Shown: positions 23,555-31,455 of the stretch, in pieces
Layout of the letters: each line of letters starts with the position of its first letter
How positions within the stretch are numbered: the first letter of the stretch is position 1
Assembly (NCBI GenBank): GCA_022795805.1
Contig: JAAWHK010000020.1
Span: 1 to 34,042, forward strand
DNA from: Hungatella sp.
Lineage (GTDB): Bacteria > Bacillota > Clostridia > Lachnospirales > Lachnospiraceae
Direction of reading: 5' to 3'
Length of the DNA stretch: 34,042 bases
Translations under genes and position numbers: made by a program
Notes under the pieces: model-generated
The model's input: the letters and a program-made list of their open reading frames with translations, nothing else
Told to the model about the DNA's origin: nothing
Database searches by the model: none

Positions 23555-23975
23555 CTGACACCCCCGCTTTCAATATGCCTCTCAATACCTTCTCATGATC
23601 CTGATTGCGGATTGTCACCTTGATTTCCGTATATTTTAAATCCGGATCAACCCTGCGGACCTCTCCCTCTATGTGCAGTCTGTCGCCAATGTACACCGGT
23701 CTGGCAAACTTAATCTCCATTCCCTGGATCAGACAGTAGCGGCCCGGCAGGTAACAGCCTCCCAGCGTTGAAATAAATGACGCAGTCAGCATCCCATATA
23801 CGACCCGGTCAATAAACCCCCCCATCCTGGCAAATTCCGGATCCCGGTGCAGCGGGTTGGCATCGCCGGTAACCTGGTAAAACTTCTCCATCATCTCAGC
23901 CGTCACTGTCTTTGAAAAGCTCTCCTTCATTCCAACCGATAATTCCTCAATCCTGTACGTATTCATTCTATGCAT
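23544..23975 (-). CDS. MaoC-like hot-dog dehydratase
   Basis: This 143-residue protein has the hot-dog fold signature of R-specific enoyl hydratases: VTGDANPLHRDPEFA, with the catalytic Asp and His of the D-x4-H motif, followed by VVYGMLTASFIS and FARPVYIGD. Such enzymes add water to, or remove it from, CoA- or ACP-bound acyl chains. The gene overlaps the ACP stop by 8 bases if the first ATG is used; an ATG at 23966 is an equally reasonable start. Placement between the ACP and SDR genes suggests it acts on the ACP-bound intermediate. No ketosynthase is present in the window. Confidence 0.8.
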   Translation of the reverse strand: MHRMNTYRIEELSVGMKESFSKTVTAEMMEKFYQVTGDANPLHRDPEFARMGGFIDRVVYGMLTASFISTLGGCYLPGRYCLIQGMEIKFARPVYIGDRLHIEGEVRRVDPDLKYTEIKVTIRNQDHEKVLRGILKAGVSDER

Positions 23976-24213
23976 CTGCCTTCCTGAGAATCAAATCCAC
24001 CATTTCGCCAACATTACTCATGGCATTTACTTCGTCAATGTTAAATTTCACATGGAACGCGCCCTGAATGGCTACCACCAGATTGATCTGCTCTAAGCTG
24101 TCCCAATCCTCGATATCCTTTGCGGATGTCTCTTCTGACAACGTAATCCCTTCGTCATCAAAATTGTTGCGGAATATCTCGTTTAATCTTTCAAATACTT
24201 CTTCTCTCTTCAT
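23968..24213 (-). CDS. Acyl carrier protein of the sugar-modification operon
   Basis: This 81-residue, four-helix carrier has the phosphopantetheine site in DWDSLEQINL, with Ser39. The protein is acidic, as expected. The start at 24213 follows a GGAGGG site and leaves 2 bases after the FkbH-type stop; a longer in-frame start would extend into that gene. It is not in a fatty-acid gene cluster: its neighbours are FkbH-type, MaoC-like and SDR genes, so it is a dedicated carrier for one special acyl group. Confidence 0.92.
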   Translation of the reverse strand: MKREEVFERLNEIFRNNFDDEGITLSEETSAKDIEDWDSLEQINLVVAIQGAFHVKFNIDEVNAMSNVGEMVDLILRKADA

Positions 24214-24215
24214 GC

Positions 24216-25997
24216 TTACATTCCCTCCACCTGAATATACTTGTTTTTCGTTTCCCATGAATCCGAAAGGTCATACGCCCAAACAGAGCCTCCCGGCTCT
24301 TCTGTTTCCATCTGGAATCCCTGCTGTTTATAAAACTCCCTGACCATGCTGTTCTTTCCCGTTGGCAGATAGTAACCGTATATCTTTCTAAGCCCCCGTT
24401 CCCTGCACTGCCTTACCACTTCATCCATCATGGCGCACTCCAAACCGCGTTTCAGGACTCTGCAGCTCATAAGCCACAGATCCATGTGACATTCCATGCC
24501 GACGATGCGCCCGATGACCACGGACACCACGCCGTTATCACCGAACCGGTCTTCCAGCCTTCCGTACAGAGTGATAAAAGACGGATCCTGCGCGATTGCT
24601 TCGATCTCTGCCTGGGAATACCGCTTTGTCGTCAGGTTAAACTGGTTGGTCTTGTTGGTCAGCTGAGCGATGCGCGCCATGTACACAGACTCAAACGGTT
24701 TTATGGCCGCTCTCATCTCCAGGGATTTTAAATACTCTCCATAGTCCCCAAAACCGGACTGAAAGTTTGCCCTCTCTGCATTCCTCTGATACATCTGGCT
24801 GCGCTTCTGGTCATCCGAAGAGATGGTGGTCGCTTCGAAATACCCGTTCCTGTCAATGTTTTGGATATAGTGATGGGGTTCTCCCATATCAGGCACCGAC
24901 ACCCCCCAGGGCTGTGCCTCAATGATATGTCTCTCCGCCGGATTATCGTCAACAAACACAAGGCTGTCCGGCAGGAGATTCAGGTTTCCGGCTATTTCCT
25001 CGAAGTTTCTGTCCTTTGGCTCCCAATTTGCCTTGATCTCCACAAAATCTTCCGGGCGCAGCTGGCTGTCCGGATGATTCAGGCCCGCCAGAGCGTTTTC
25101 CTTATTATTCTTCGAATTGATGTTCAGCACAATCCCCAGCTGTTTGTGGGCTTTCAGGTATCTCTGAAATTCCCAATACACCTGCCCGCTGGCTTCTTCT
25201 GACCCTATTTTAATATTCTCCGTCCCCTCATCGCCGATCACTCCGCCCCAGAGGGTATTGTCCAGATCCAGCACAAATCCTTTCTTATTTTTTCCGAAAA
25301 CAGATTTGATGATATTGGACACATTAAATGCCAGAAAAGGGATGGCATCTACATTGACCGCATACTTATACATATACCAGTAAAATGGATCCGACCATTC
25401 CTTCAGTCCGTAATCCGCGGAGATATAATTGATATCACAAATATAAAAGTTCTCGTGGGTCTGGGCATATTCATAAAGCTTTATGTTAAGGCGGGTCAAA
25501 AAATTCACGGCCCCGTGAAGATCGGACGCGTCCTTATTGCCAAGAAGACGGTAAAACGGCAGCTCAAAATTATTCTGGATCACCGGACAGCGGTATGTGC
25601 TCTGCAGGTTCTCCCACACCTGCTTAAGCTTTTCGAACTCTTCCTTAAGCATCCTGTCCACAGTTTCGGCGGAATCGCTTATCTGAGGATACCGGGAAAT
25701 ATTCCGGTTGGTTGTATGGATATAGATGATATCCGGTTTAAATTCTTTTAACTTCTGGTTTGGAAACGCGCCTTCCTCATAGTAGCGGTTGTATTCTGAT
25801 TCATAGAATTTTGGACGGATCTGCTGATTCAGGAGAAACAGTTCCACCATCCATCCTATGGCTGCCGTGGTGGATCCGCCAAGAATGGCGATCCTTTTGT
25901 CCGTAAACGCCGCGCTTTGCGCCGTGAGCGTTTTCTTTAGCTGCCGCCTGTGGGTCATCAGATAGGACGCATCAAACGGGTATTCTAATTCTTTCAT
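24216..25997 (-). CDS. FkbH-type HAD-IIIC protein, candidate glyceryl-ACP forming enzyme
   Basis: This 593-residue protein has three parts. The N-terminus has an SGNH-like start (ILGGSTTAAIG, residues 38-48). The HAD-IIIC core starts at FVLDLDNTLWGG (Asp244, Asp246), continues with NINSKNNKENA (292-302) and ends with VFVDDNPAER (347-356). The C-terminal 160 residues resemble a GNAT-like domain (NQFNLTTKRYS; LMSCRVLKRGLE). FkbH-type proteins of polyketide pathways take glycerate from 1,3-bisphosphoglycerate, remove phosphate and load glyceryl onto an ACP. Here the ACP gene follows directly. The segment that reads CSKN in polyketide-type members reads NSKN here, so the exact acyl substrate is open. 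An AGAGGTGAT site precedes the ATG. Confidence 0.85.
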   Translation of the reverse strand: MKELEYPFDASYLMTHRRQLKKTLTAQSAAFTDKRIAILGGSTTAAIGWMVELFLLNQQIRPKFYESEYNRYYEEGAFPNQKLKEFKPDIIYIHTTNRNISRYPQISDSAETVDRMLKEEFEKLKQVWENLQSTYRCPVIQNNFELPFYRLLGNKDASDLHGAVNFLTRLNIKLYEYAQTHENFYICDINYISADYGLKEWSDPFYWYMYKYAVNVDAIPFLAFNVSNIIKSVFGKNKKGFVLDLDNTLWGGVIGDEGTENIKIGSEEASGQVYWEFQRYLKAHKQLGIVLNINSKNNKENALAGLNHPDSQLRPEDFVEIKANWEPKDRNFEEIAGNLNLLPDSLVFVDDNPAERHIIEAQPWGVSVPDMGEPHHYIQNIDRNGYFEATTISSDDQKRSQMYQRNAERANFQSGFGDYGEYLKSLEMRAAIKPFESVYMARIAQLTNKTNQFNLTTKRYSQAEIEAIAQDPSFITLYGRLEDRFGDNGVVSVVIGRIVGMECHMDLWLMSCRVLKRGLECAMMDEVVRQCRERGLRKIYGYYLPTGKNSMVREFYKQQGFQMETEEPGGSVWAYDLSDSWETKNKYIQVEGM

Positions 25998-26006
25998 ATA
26001 TCACCT

Positions 26007-26999
26007 CTAATTGGGCCTGTCCATGTCTCCGTCCCCTTTGAACAGGATAGGCTTATCCATTTCAGACATGTAATAAATATCTACATTTTTTTGCTCAAAC
26101 GGGGAAAAGTATTCCGGAATGATATTGCCGGTTTCTGAAACGGAACGCCATCCTCCATTCCGAAAAATATTTGCATCAATTCCTGTTTCGTAGCAGTCAA
26201 TATACTCGCAGTCCAGGTCATCTAAAAGCTTATCCAGCATGGGCGTTAAAAACTGTATCAGCTGGTGGTCGCCTATGCAGTCAATAAGCCGCAATGCCTT
26301 TGAGCAGCCCCATGGCTGAACCCGCAGTACCACAAACAGCTTTTGCTCTCCCAGTTTTACCCCGTATTTAATGTAGTCAAAGACAGGATGGGAAAAGTAT
26401 CTTCTGTCTATAAAATCCAGACTCTTATATGTCTGCCCGGCCCGCTTTAAACACTGGGCTAAATCAAATCCGGAATCGTTCTCAAGTCCCAAAATCGGGC
26501 TTATCTCCAGCCTGGCCTCTTCTGCATACTTGGGGACTGCAGGGTCCGTGATATGGGCAATGTTGTAACCGCCGCTTTCCCGCAGCCTGTACCAGTGGTT
26601 CATGCAGCCTGTGCGCATTCCCAGAAATTGATAGATGCTCACAGTCCTGGCATTGATCCCCGGCGCGGATATGGACTTAATGTCTCCGTTTTTACGGAGA
26701 AACTCCAGGATATGAATGCCAAGCATGGTATCGCTGGTTTTCAAGGTCTTCCATATGGCCAGCGTAACGTCCCGGCTGTGGTCATCATAAGGAATGAAGC
26801 CCAGCAATCCTTTGATCTGTCCGTCTTCTTCCGCCACAACAAACGATACTTCCTTTTTCCATAAATGCTGGAATTCAAACAGTTTTCTGTCCCGCGCCAT
26901 GATGTGCCCTTTTTTCCAGTAGGTGTCAATAAACTTCATGATTGCGGGAATATCCTCATATGCTGCAAATCGGATCGTTATCTTAGTTTCCATATCCAT
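26007..26999 (-). CDS. GNAT-like acyltransferase of the nonulosonic-acid operon
   Basis: This 330-residue protein begins with a GNAT-like first half (ITIRFAAYEDIPAIMKFIDTYW; FVVAEEDGQIKGLLGFIPYD) and has a second half of similar size with no motif I can name, ending in the charged GDGDMDRPN. It may transfer the acyl group made on the ACP to an amino group of the sugar, but that is inference from position: it lies between the deacetylase and the FkbH-type gene. The ATG at 26999 has AAGGA upstream and sits 2 bases after the deacetylase stop, so it is preferred over the in-frame start at 27038. Confidence 0.65.
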   Translation of the reverse strand: MDMETKITIRFAAYEDIPAIMKFIDTYWKKGHIMARDRKLFEFQHLWKKEVSFVVAEEDGQIKGLLGFIPYDDHSRDVTLAIWKTLKTSDTMLGIHILEFLRKNGDIKSISAPGINARTVSIYQFLGMRTGCMNHWYRLRESGGYNIAHITDPAVPKYAEEARLEISPILGLENDSGFDLAQCLKRAGQTYKSLDFIDRRYFSHPVFDYIKYGVKLGEQKLFVVLRVQPWGCSKALRLIDCIGDHQLIQFLTPMLDKLLDDLDCEYIDCYETGIDANIFRNGGWRSVSETGNIIPEYFSPFEQKNVDIYYMSEMDKPILFKGDGDMDRPN

Positions 27000-27001
27000 T
27001 C

Positions 27002-27982
27002 TCAATCCTTTTGTTCTTTCTGATTTCTGCCAATCCACTGAAGATACTGATTGCTTTTAGGTGGAAAGTCATTGCAGTCCAGCCGCGGAAGCCGATACCG
27101 GTCATCTCCTTCCAGGTCTGCCGCACACATCTCGGTGGTCAGCCCCATCCTGCATCCCCGGCCTGCTATGTACTCCAAAACGCCTTCATTATAGTTTCCA
27201 TAGGGATAATTCATCACCCATCCGTCCCGGTCTATAAATTCATCCATAACCTCAAGGGCCCGCTCCGTATCCCGCTCCATCGCGCTGCGGCTTAAGTTCC
27301 CCAGCCAGTAGTGGTCGTATCCATGGAGCCCGATAAACATCCCGTTTTCCTTAAGACATCGTATCTGATCCCGGTTCATGTACAGCTCCCTGGAAAAATC
27401 CCGTTCAGACAGTCCCACATATTTCTTAAACAGCGCGCTGGCTATCTCCGAACGGATCTCTTCCGGAATGGCTGTCTGCAGAACACGTTTCACAAAGACC
27501 ACATCGCCGCTGTCAAAGCGGTTTGGTATGGCGTATTGTTCATACAGCTCTTCGTTTGACGGAAAAACGGCTCCGCCTCTGCGCTGGTTTAACAGCTGCA
27601 GCAGATCGTCTTTTAATGCTTTCTCCGGAGCCGATGCCAGGATAAAATGTATTTTGTTCACATCCAGCAGCACATCCTCTGTAAACGTTTTTCCCGGAAT
27701 AAAAAAGCTGCCCTGCATCCCATATTTCCGCAGCAGCGGCAGAGCCACTGTAAAGTTATCGATGTAACCGTCGTCAAACGTCAGAAGAAGCGCATTATCG
27801 GGAAGCACCCCCCCGTTATCCAAAACAGCCAGCACCTCTTCCATTGTAACTACATGGAAGTTCTCTTTAAAGAACAGAAGCTGCCGCTCAAACAGCTTAT
27901 AGTCAAGGCCTTTGATCTTTGGATATCGGCTGTGGGACAGATCCCTTGTGTAGTGGTACATAGCGATAAACAGTTTCTTCAT
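27002..27982 (-). CDS. NodB-type polysaccharide deacetylase family protein
   Basis: This 326-residue carbohydrate esterase 4 protein shows motif 1 LLTFDDGYIDNF, the metal-binding His pair in LHGYDHYW (H-x3-H), and MNYPYGNYNEGVLEYI resembling motif 3. It has no clear signal peptide (MKKLFIAMYHYTRD is not hydrophobic enough), so it probably works in the cytoplasm on a sugar intermediate rather than on the wall. De-N-acetylation of an amino sugar before re-acylation is plausible in this operon. The ATG at 27982 has AGGAG 7 bases upstream; an upstream in-frame start at 28048 would overlap the previous gene. Confidence 0.8.
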   Translation of the reverse strand: MKKLFIAMYHYTRDLSHSRYPKIKGLDYKLFERQLLFFKENFHVVTMEEVLAVLDNGGVLPDNALLLTFDDGYIDNFTVALPLLRKYGMQGSFFIPGKTFTEDVLLDVNKIHFILASAPEKALKDDLLQLLNQRRGGAVFPSNEELYEQYAIPNRFDSGDVVFVKRVLQTAIPEEIRSEIASALFKKYVGLSERDFSRELYMNRDQIRCLKENGMFIGLHGYDHYWLGNLSRSAMERDTERALEVMDEFIDRDGWVMNYPYGNYNEGVLEYIAGRGCRMGLTTEMCAADLEGDDRYRLPRLDCNDFPPKSNQYLQWIGRNQKEQKD

Positions 27983-27992
27983 AATCACTCTC

Positions 27993-28754
27993 CTATAAAT
28001 TTCCTGCCAGTTCCATAACCCTGGCCAGTTCCCTGTCCTCCCGTCCAAAGTACTCCATCAGCATGGACATCCGCCGAAAGTCCTCCTCCGAATCTATATC
28101 CAAAACAAGATAATCCGGCATCTCAACAATCCCGCAGTTATAGTCCAGGATCGTCTTCTCAATCTCACGCTCCAAAAATTCAGGATTATAGGCATAGATA
28201 CTGGCGTTCAGCTCATAGGCTTTGGGCGCCTGCTGTCTCGCCGTATACCGGGACGGACATATTTTCCTGTAATACGCCTGCCGCTTTTCAACCATGTTAA
28301 AGTATGGACTTCTCCTGGCCGGCACCACGCTGAACACCAGATCGCATCCCGCATCCTCTTTCAGCGCTCTGACGGCCTCCTCCACGTCTTTCAGCCGTCT
28401 CATGGGGGATGTGATGTCCAGGTCCACTACAACATCAAACGCCACCTGGTTTCTGCATTTGAGATAGGTGTCTTTTATAACATCCACCTTGGCCGCCCGG
28501 TCCCCGGCCAGCGCCCCTTTCCGCTCAACCTCCTGTATGTCGAAAACCGCCTTCTGGCTGCGGATGGTCTCAAACAGTTCCTGGCTGTCCGTATTGACCG
28601 CCACCTTCACCGCATCCCACGGGTGGGCCTCCTGGTACAGCCTGATTACTGCCAGGGTATAATACACCAGCGGTACTCCGTTCATCTTTTTCAGGTTCTT
28701 ATTCTTAAGCCCTTTGGAGCCTCCGCGCCCGCATATGGTAAACAAGATATTCAT
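27993..28754 (-). CDS. CMP-sugar synthetase-like cytidylyltransferase
   Basis: This 253-residue nucleotidyltransferase has the CMP-sialate synthetase N-terminus ILFTICGRGGSKGLKNKNLKKMNGVPLVYYT and the conserved VVDLDITSPMRRLKDVEEAV. It is related to NeuA at 30684-31436 but only distantly, with GRGGSKG in place of ARSGSKG. It resembles the PtmB branch more than NeuA. It may activate a second sugar or a modified nonulosonic acid. The start overlaps the upstream Gfo/Idh stop by 4 bases. Confidence 0.8.
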   Translation of the reverse strand: MNILFTICGRGGSKGLKNKNLKKMNGVPLVYYTLAVIRLYQEAHPWDAVKVAVNTDSQELFETIRSQKAVFDIQEVERKGALAGDRAAKVDVIKDTYLKCRNQVAFDVVVDLDITSPMRRLKDVEEAVRALKEDAGCDLVFSVVPARRSPYFNMVEKRQAYYRKICPSRYTARQQAPKAYELNASIYAYNPEFLEREIEKTILDYNCGIVEMPDYLVLDIDSEEDFRRMSMLMEYFGREDRELARVMELAGNL

Positions 28755-29680
28755 TCAAGTCCTCCCCCTGCTATCCTCAAGGTCCGGCATCCGTCCTGGA
28801 TCGTATTGTCATTGGGTATCTCACCGTTTACGATCCTGAAAAAATGAATCAGCTCTTTCTTCTGGTAAGAATCCCGATCCTCACTAAGATCTACACATTC
28901 TCCTGTGGTCCTGTGGGTTATCTTCTGCTCCAGCAGATCCGCTTCTATCACCTGGCTGCGGCCGTACAGTTCGATCTTTCTCACCGGAACCCTGCCGAAG
29001 TAATCCAGATGCACCTCCACCATCTTATCCCCGTACTCCGCTATGTAGACAGCCACATCATCGCTGTCGATCTCCAGATGCGACTTTTTTCCCATAAAGC
29101 TGCTGACTTTCATGGGCCTTCCAATCAGATGGCAGATATAATCCCACTCATGAATCAGGTCTATGGCCACCCCGCCTCCCAGCGCCCTTTTGGCACTGTA
29201 TGTATTCCGGTAATCCACTCCCGGCCGCCACTGGGGCAGATAGCTGGATGAAATGCACCGCATGGAATAGATCTGTGAAAAGTCAATCTCCCGTTTCAGA
29301 TACTGGATCACATTGGTATATCGCAAAGGGCAGGCCACATAGTAAACGCTGTCTTTTCTAAGCCCCAGTTTTTCTATGTCCTCCTCCCCGGTCTCAAACA
29401 CCGGCTTCTCAATAAAGAAATGCCTGCCGTGATCGTGCATCTCTTTAAGCGTGGTGTAATGCAGTTTGGTGGGATTGGTGATAAAGATCACATCATAGTC
29501 TCCGGGAATGGCATCTTCCTTTTGATATACATGGGCGATCCGCTTCTCCAGGCTCTCATCTGCCGGCTTCCCCTTTCCGCTTCTCACCACATCGATCTCC
29601 ATATCCGGCCCGTAAAGGCTATGCAGATTTTTTATATGCCTGGCCGCAATAGAGCCAAGGCCCATAAAACAGACTTTCAT
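28751..29680 (-). CDS. Gfo/Idh/MocA family oxidoreductase, copy 1
   Basis: This 309-residue NAD(P)-dependent dehydrogenase has GLGSIAARH (Rossmann) and the family EKPV motif in HFFIEKPVFE; a His-containing GGVAIDLIHEWDY is the catalytic-domain signature. Comparable enzymes occur in Campylobacter legionaminic-acid operons (PtmF region), where they act on sugar or sugar nucleotide. It sits between a second Gfo/Idh gene and the second cytidylyltransferase. The substrate is not readable from sequence. Confidence 0.85.
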   Translation of the reverse strand: MKVCFMGLGSIAARHIKNLHSLYGPDMEIDVVRSGKGKPADESLEKRIAHVYQKEDAIPGDYDVIFITNPTKLHYTTLKEMHDHGRHFFIEKPVFETGEEDIEKLGLRKDSVYYVACPLRYTNVIQYLKREIDFSQIYSMRCISSSYLPQWRPGVDYRNTYSAKRALGGGVAIDLIHEWDYICHLIGRPMKVSSFMGKKSHLEIDSDDVAVYIAEYGDKMVEVHLDYFGRVPVRKIELYGRSQVIEADLLEQKITHRTTGECVDLSEDRDSYQKKELIHFFRIVNGEIPNDNTIQDGCRTLRIAGGGLE

Positions 29681-29683
29681 CTC

Positions 29684-30682
29684 TCACTCCTCAATCCTGT
29701 CAATCAGCGACAATATTTTCCGGTCCCTCTCAAAGGTATGCCTGGGCTTCTTTTTCCCCTTCACCGCGTCAATGTACTCCGCAAGCTCCTCATAGTAGGC
29801 GTTTTCCACCACAAACCGGCCGTATCCCTCTGTGTGCTCTACATATTCATACAGATGTACCGGCTTAAGTTCTCCTGTATCTCGATTGTACAGCCTTAAA
29901 GAATCCGGAGTTCCTCTCCATTCCAGATAGAAACCTTCTCCCCACAGTTCAAACTCACGGCCGGCCCTGGGGGTCACCACATCCACGGCCAGCGTCCCTA
30001 TGACGCCGGACTTATGTTTCAGAAGGACCTGGTAGGTGTCGTCATAATCAATATCCAGACCCGACAGCTTTCCGTGAACCGCCTCCACGGCTTCCACGTC
30101 CCCGAACGCATCCAAAAGCCATGGAAGCTCTATGGCGAATATCTCCCTGCACCCGTTCGTTATCTTCTGCCCTGCAAAAAACTCCCTGTAGGATTCCCAT
30201 GGATGCCACTCCGGAAGGTACTGGCCGATATGGTAACGGTACGTCATTCCCTGTATTCTGTCCTTTGCCTTCTCCTTTATATACCGGATTTCCCTGCGGT
30301 AGAGAAAGGTGGAGGAGAGAAACAGCACCTTTCCCTGTTTTTTCGCCAGCGCCATGTTCTCCTCATAGCCCTGGTCTGTCAGGTTCAGTTCCGTAAACAC
30401 GTGAAGCCCCCGGTTTAAACACTGATTAATAATGGAGGCGTGGGACAGCGGAGAGGTGGAGATTACCGCACAGTCTATGGCATGTTCTTTAGCCGCCTTC
30501 TCGAAACTGGCGTATGTCTCTATGCCGAAAAGCCGCTGTGCCTCTGTGCGTCTTTCCTCCTTAAAGTCCAGTCCGATTATCTTCCAGTCATGGTCTGAAA
30601 GCCCTTCTTGTCTTACATACTGCTGTAAGAGTCGGATCCTTCTCTTCCCCATGGATCCTAATCCGATTACCAGAACATTCAT
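29684..30682 (-). CDS. Gfo/Idh/MocA family oxidoreductase, copy 2
   Basis: This 332-residue dehydrogenase starts MNVLVIGLGSMGKRRI, a normal Rossmann motif. The usual EKP motif is replaced by TELNL, so the catalytic lysine position differs from copy 1. The ATG at 30682 follows the NeuA stop by one base and has GGGAGG about 10 bases upstream; the start at 30715 would add residues before the Rossmann motif. Two adjacent but quite different dehydrogenases suggest two successive or alternative steps on the sugar. Confidence 0.82.
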   Translation of the reverse strand: MNVLVIGLGSMGKRRIRLLQQYVRQEGLSDHDWKIIGLDFKEERRTEAQRLFGIETYASFEKAAKEHAIDCAVISTSPLSHASIINQCLNRGLHVFTELNLTDQGYEENMALAKKQGKVLFLSSTFLYRREIRYIKEKAKDRIQGMTYRYHIGQYLPEWHPWESYREFFAGQKITNGCREIFAIELPWLLDAFGDVEAVEAVHGKLSGLDIDYDDTYQVLLKHKSGVIGTLAVDVVTPRAGREFELWGEGFYLEWRGTPDSLRLYNRDTGELKPVHLYEYVEHTEGYGRFVVENAYYEELAEYIDAVKGKKKPRHTFERDRKILSLIDRIEE

Positions 30683-30683
30683 A

Positions 30684-31436
30684 TCATGCACACCTCCCAA
30701 TATGAGGATATGCATTTTTATGCACCATCTGATATCTACTTAAAATACCCCCCCGCAGTCTCCTGTGGATCAATTCCGCATACAGGAAATCCAGCTCTGT
30801 ATCAATATCAATACTTCTTTCCTGCTCCATGATATAAGCAAAGCTCCCCTTTCTGTACAGATTGCCATCTGTCCGCAGTTCTTCAACCAGCGCGAAATAG
30901 ATCGCCCCGTTAATGCGGTAGTATGGTTTAGCCTCCTGCCTCCTTACATTGTGCTCCTGCCTGATAAATCCATCAAGGCTGTTGTCTTCCCGCAGCATAT
31001 TGTACCAAAGCGGTGTATGTTCCGCTTCGCATACGGATATAACGGCAATGGCAGACCGCTCCCGAAATATGTGGTATGCGGCCTCAATGTCTTTCCATGT
31101 CCGCAGAGGCGATGTGGGCTGGAGAAGGCACACCACATCAAAATACTGCCCTATTTCCTCATATCCATCCAGCACCTCCTTCACCACGTCCCAGGAAGCG
31201 GCTCCATCGCCCGAAGCCTCCTTACTCCTCAAAAAAGGCACCTCAGCTCCCCAATTCCTGGCAATCTCTGCATACTCCGGCGAATCCGTCGATACCATAA
31301 CCCGCTCAAATATCCCGGTTTCCCTGGCGGCCTCTATGGTATAGGCCATCAGCGGTTTTCCGTCCAGCAATCTTATATTTTTGTTTTTCAGCCCTTTTGA
31401 CCCGCTTCTTGCCGGTATGACTGCCAGATTTCTCAT
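30684..31436 (-). CDS. neuA: CMP-N-acetylneuraminate (nonulosonate) cytidylyltransferase
   Basis: This 250-residue enzyme activates a nonulosonic acid with CTP to give the CMP-sugar donor. It has the signature VIPARSGSKGLKNKNIRLLDGKPLMAYTIEAA, VCLLQPTSPLRTWKDIEAA and a C-terminal DIDTELDF. The start at 31436 has AGGTGA 7 bases upstream and leads straight into the conserved motif; a longer start at 31469 would overlap NeuC. It follows NeuC in the order NeuB-NeuC-NeuA expected for the pathway. Confidence 0.9.
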   Translation of the reverse strand: MRNLAVIPARSGSKGLKNKNIRLLDGKPLMAYTIEAARETGIFERVMVSTDSPEYAEIARNWGAEVPFLRSKEASGDGAASWDVVKEVLDGYEEIGQYFDVVCLLQPTSPLRTWKDIEAAYHIFRERSAIAVISVCEAEHTPLWYNMLREDNSLDGFIRQEHNVRRQEAKPYYRINGAIYFALVEELRTDGNLYRKGSFAYIMEQERSIDIDTELDFLYAELIHRRLRGGILSRYQMVHKNAYPHIGRCA

Positions 31437-31455
31437 GGCTGCTTCACCTGCCTCT

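Noticed and set aside
23968-24258. Longer start of the acyl carrier protein
   Set aside because: It would overlap the FkbH-type gene by 43 bases and add a leader not typical for an ACP; the ATG at 24213 has a good ribosome site.
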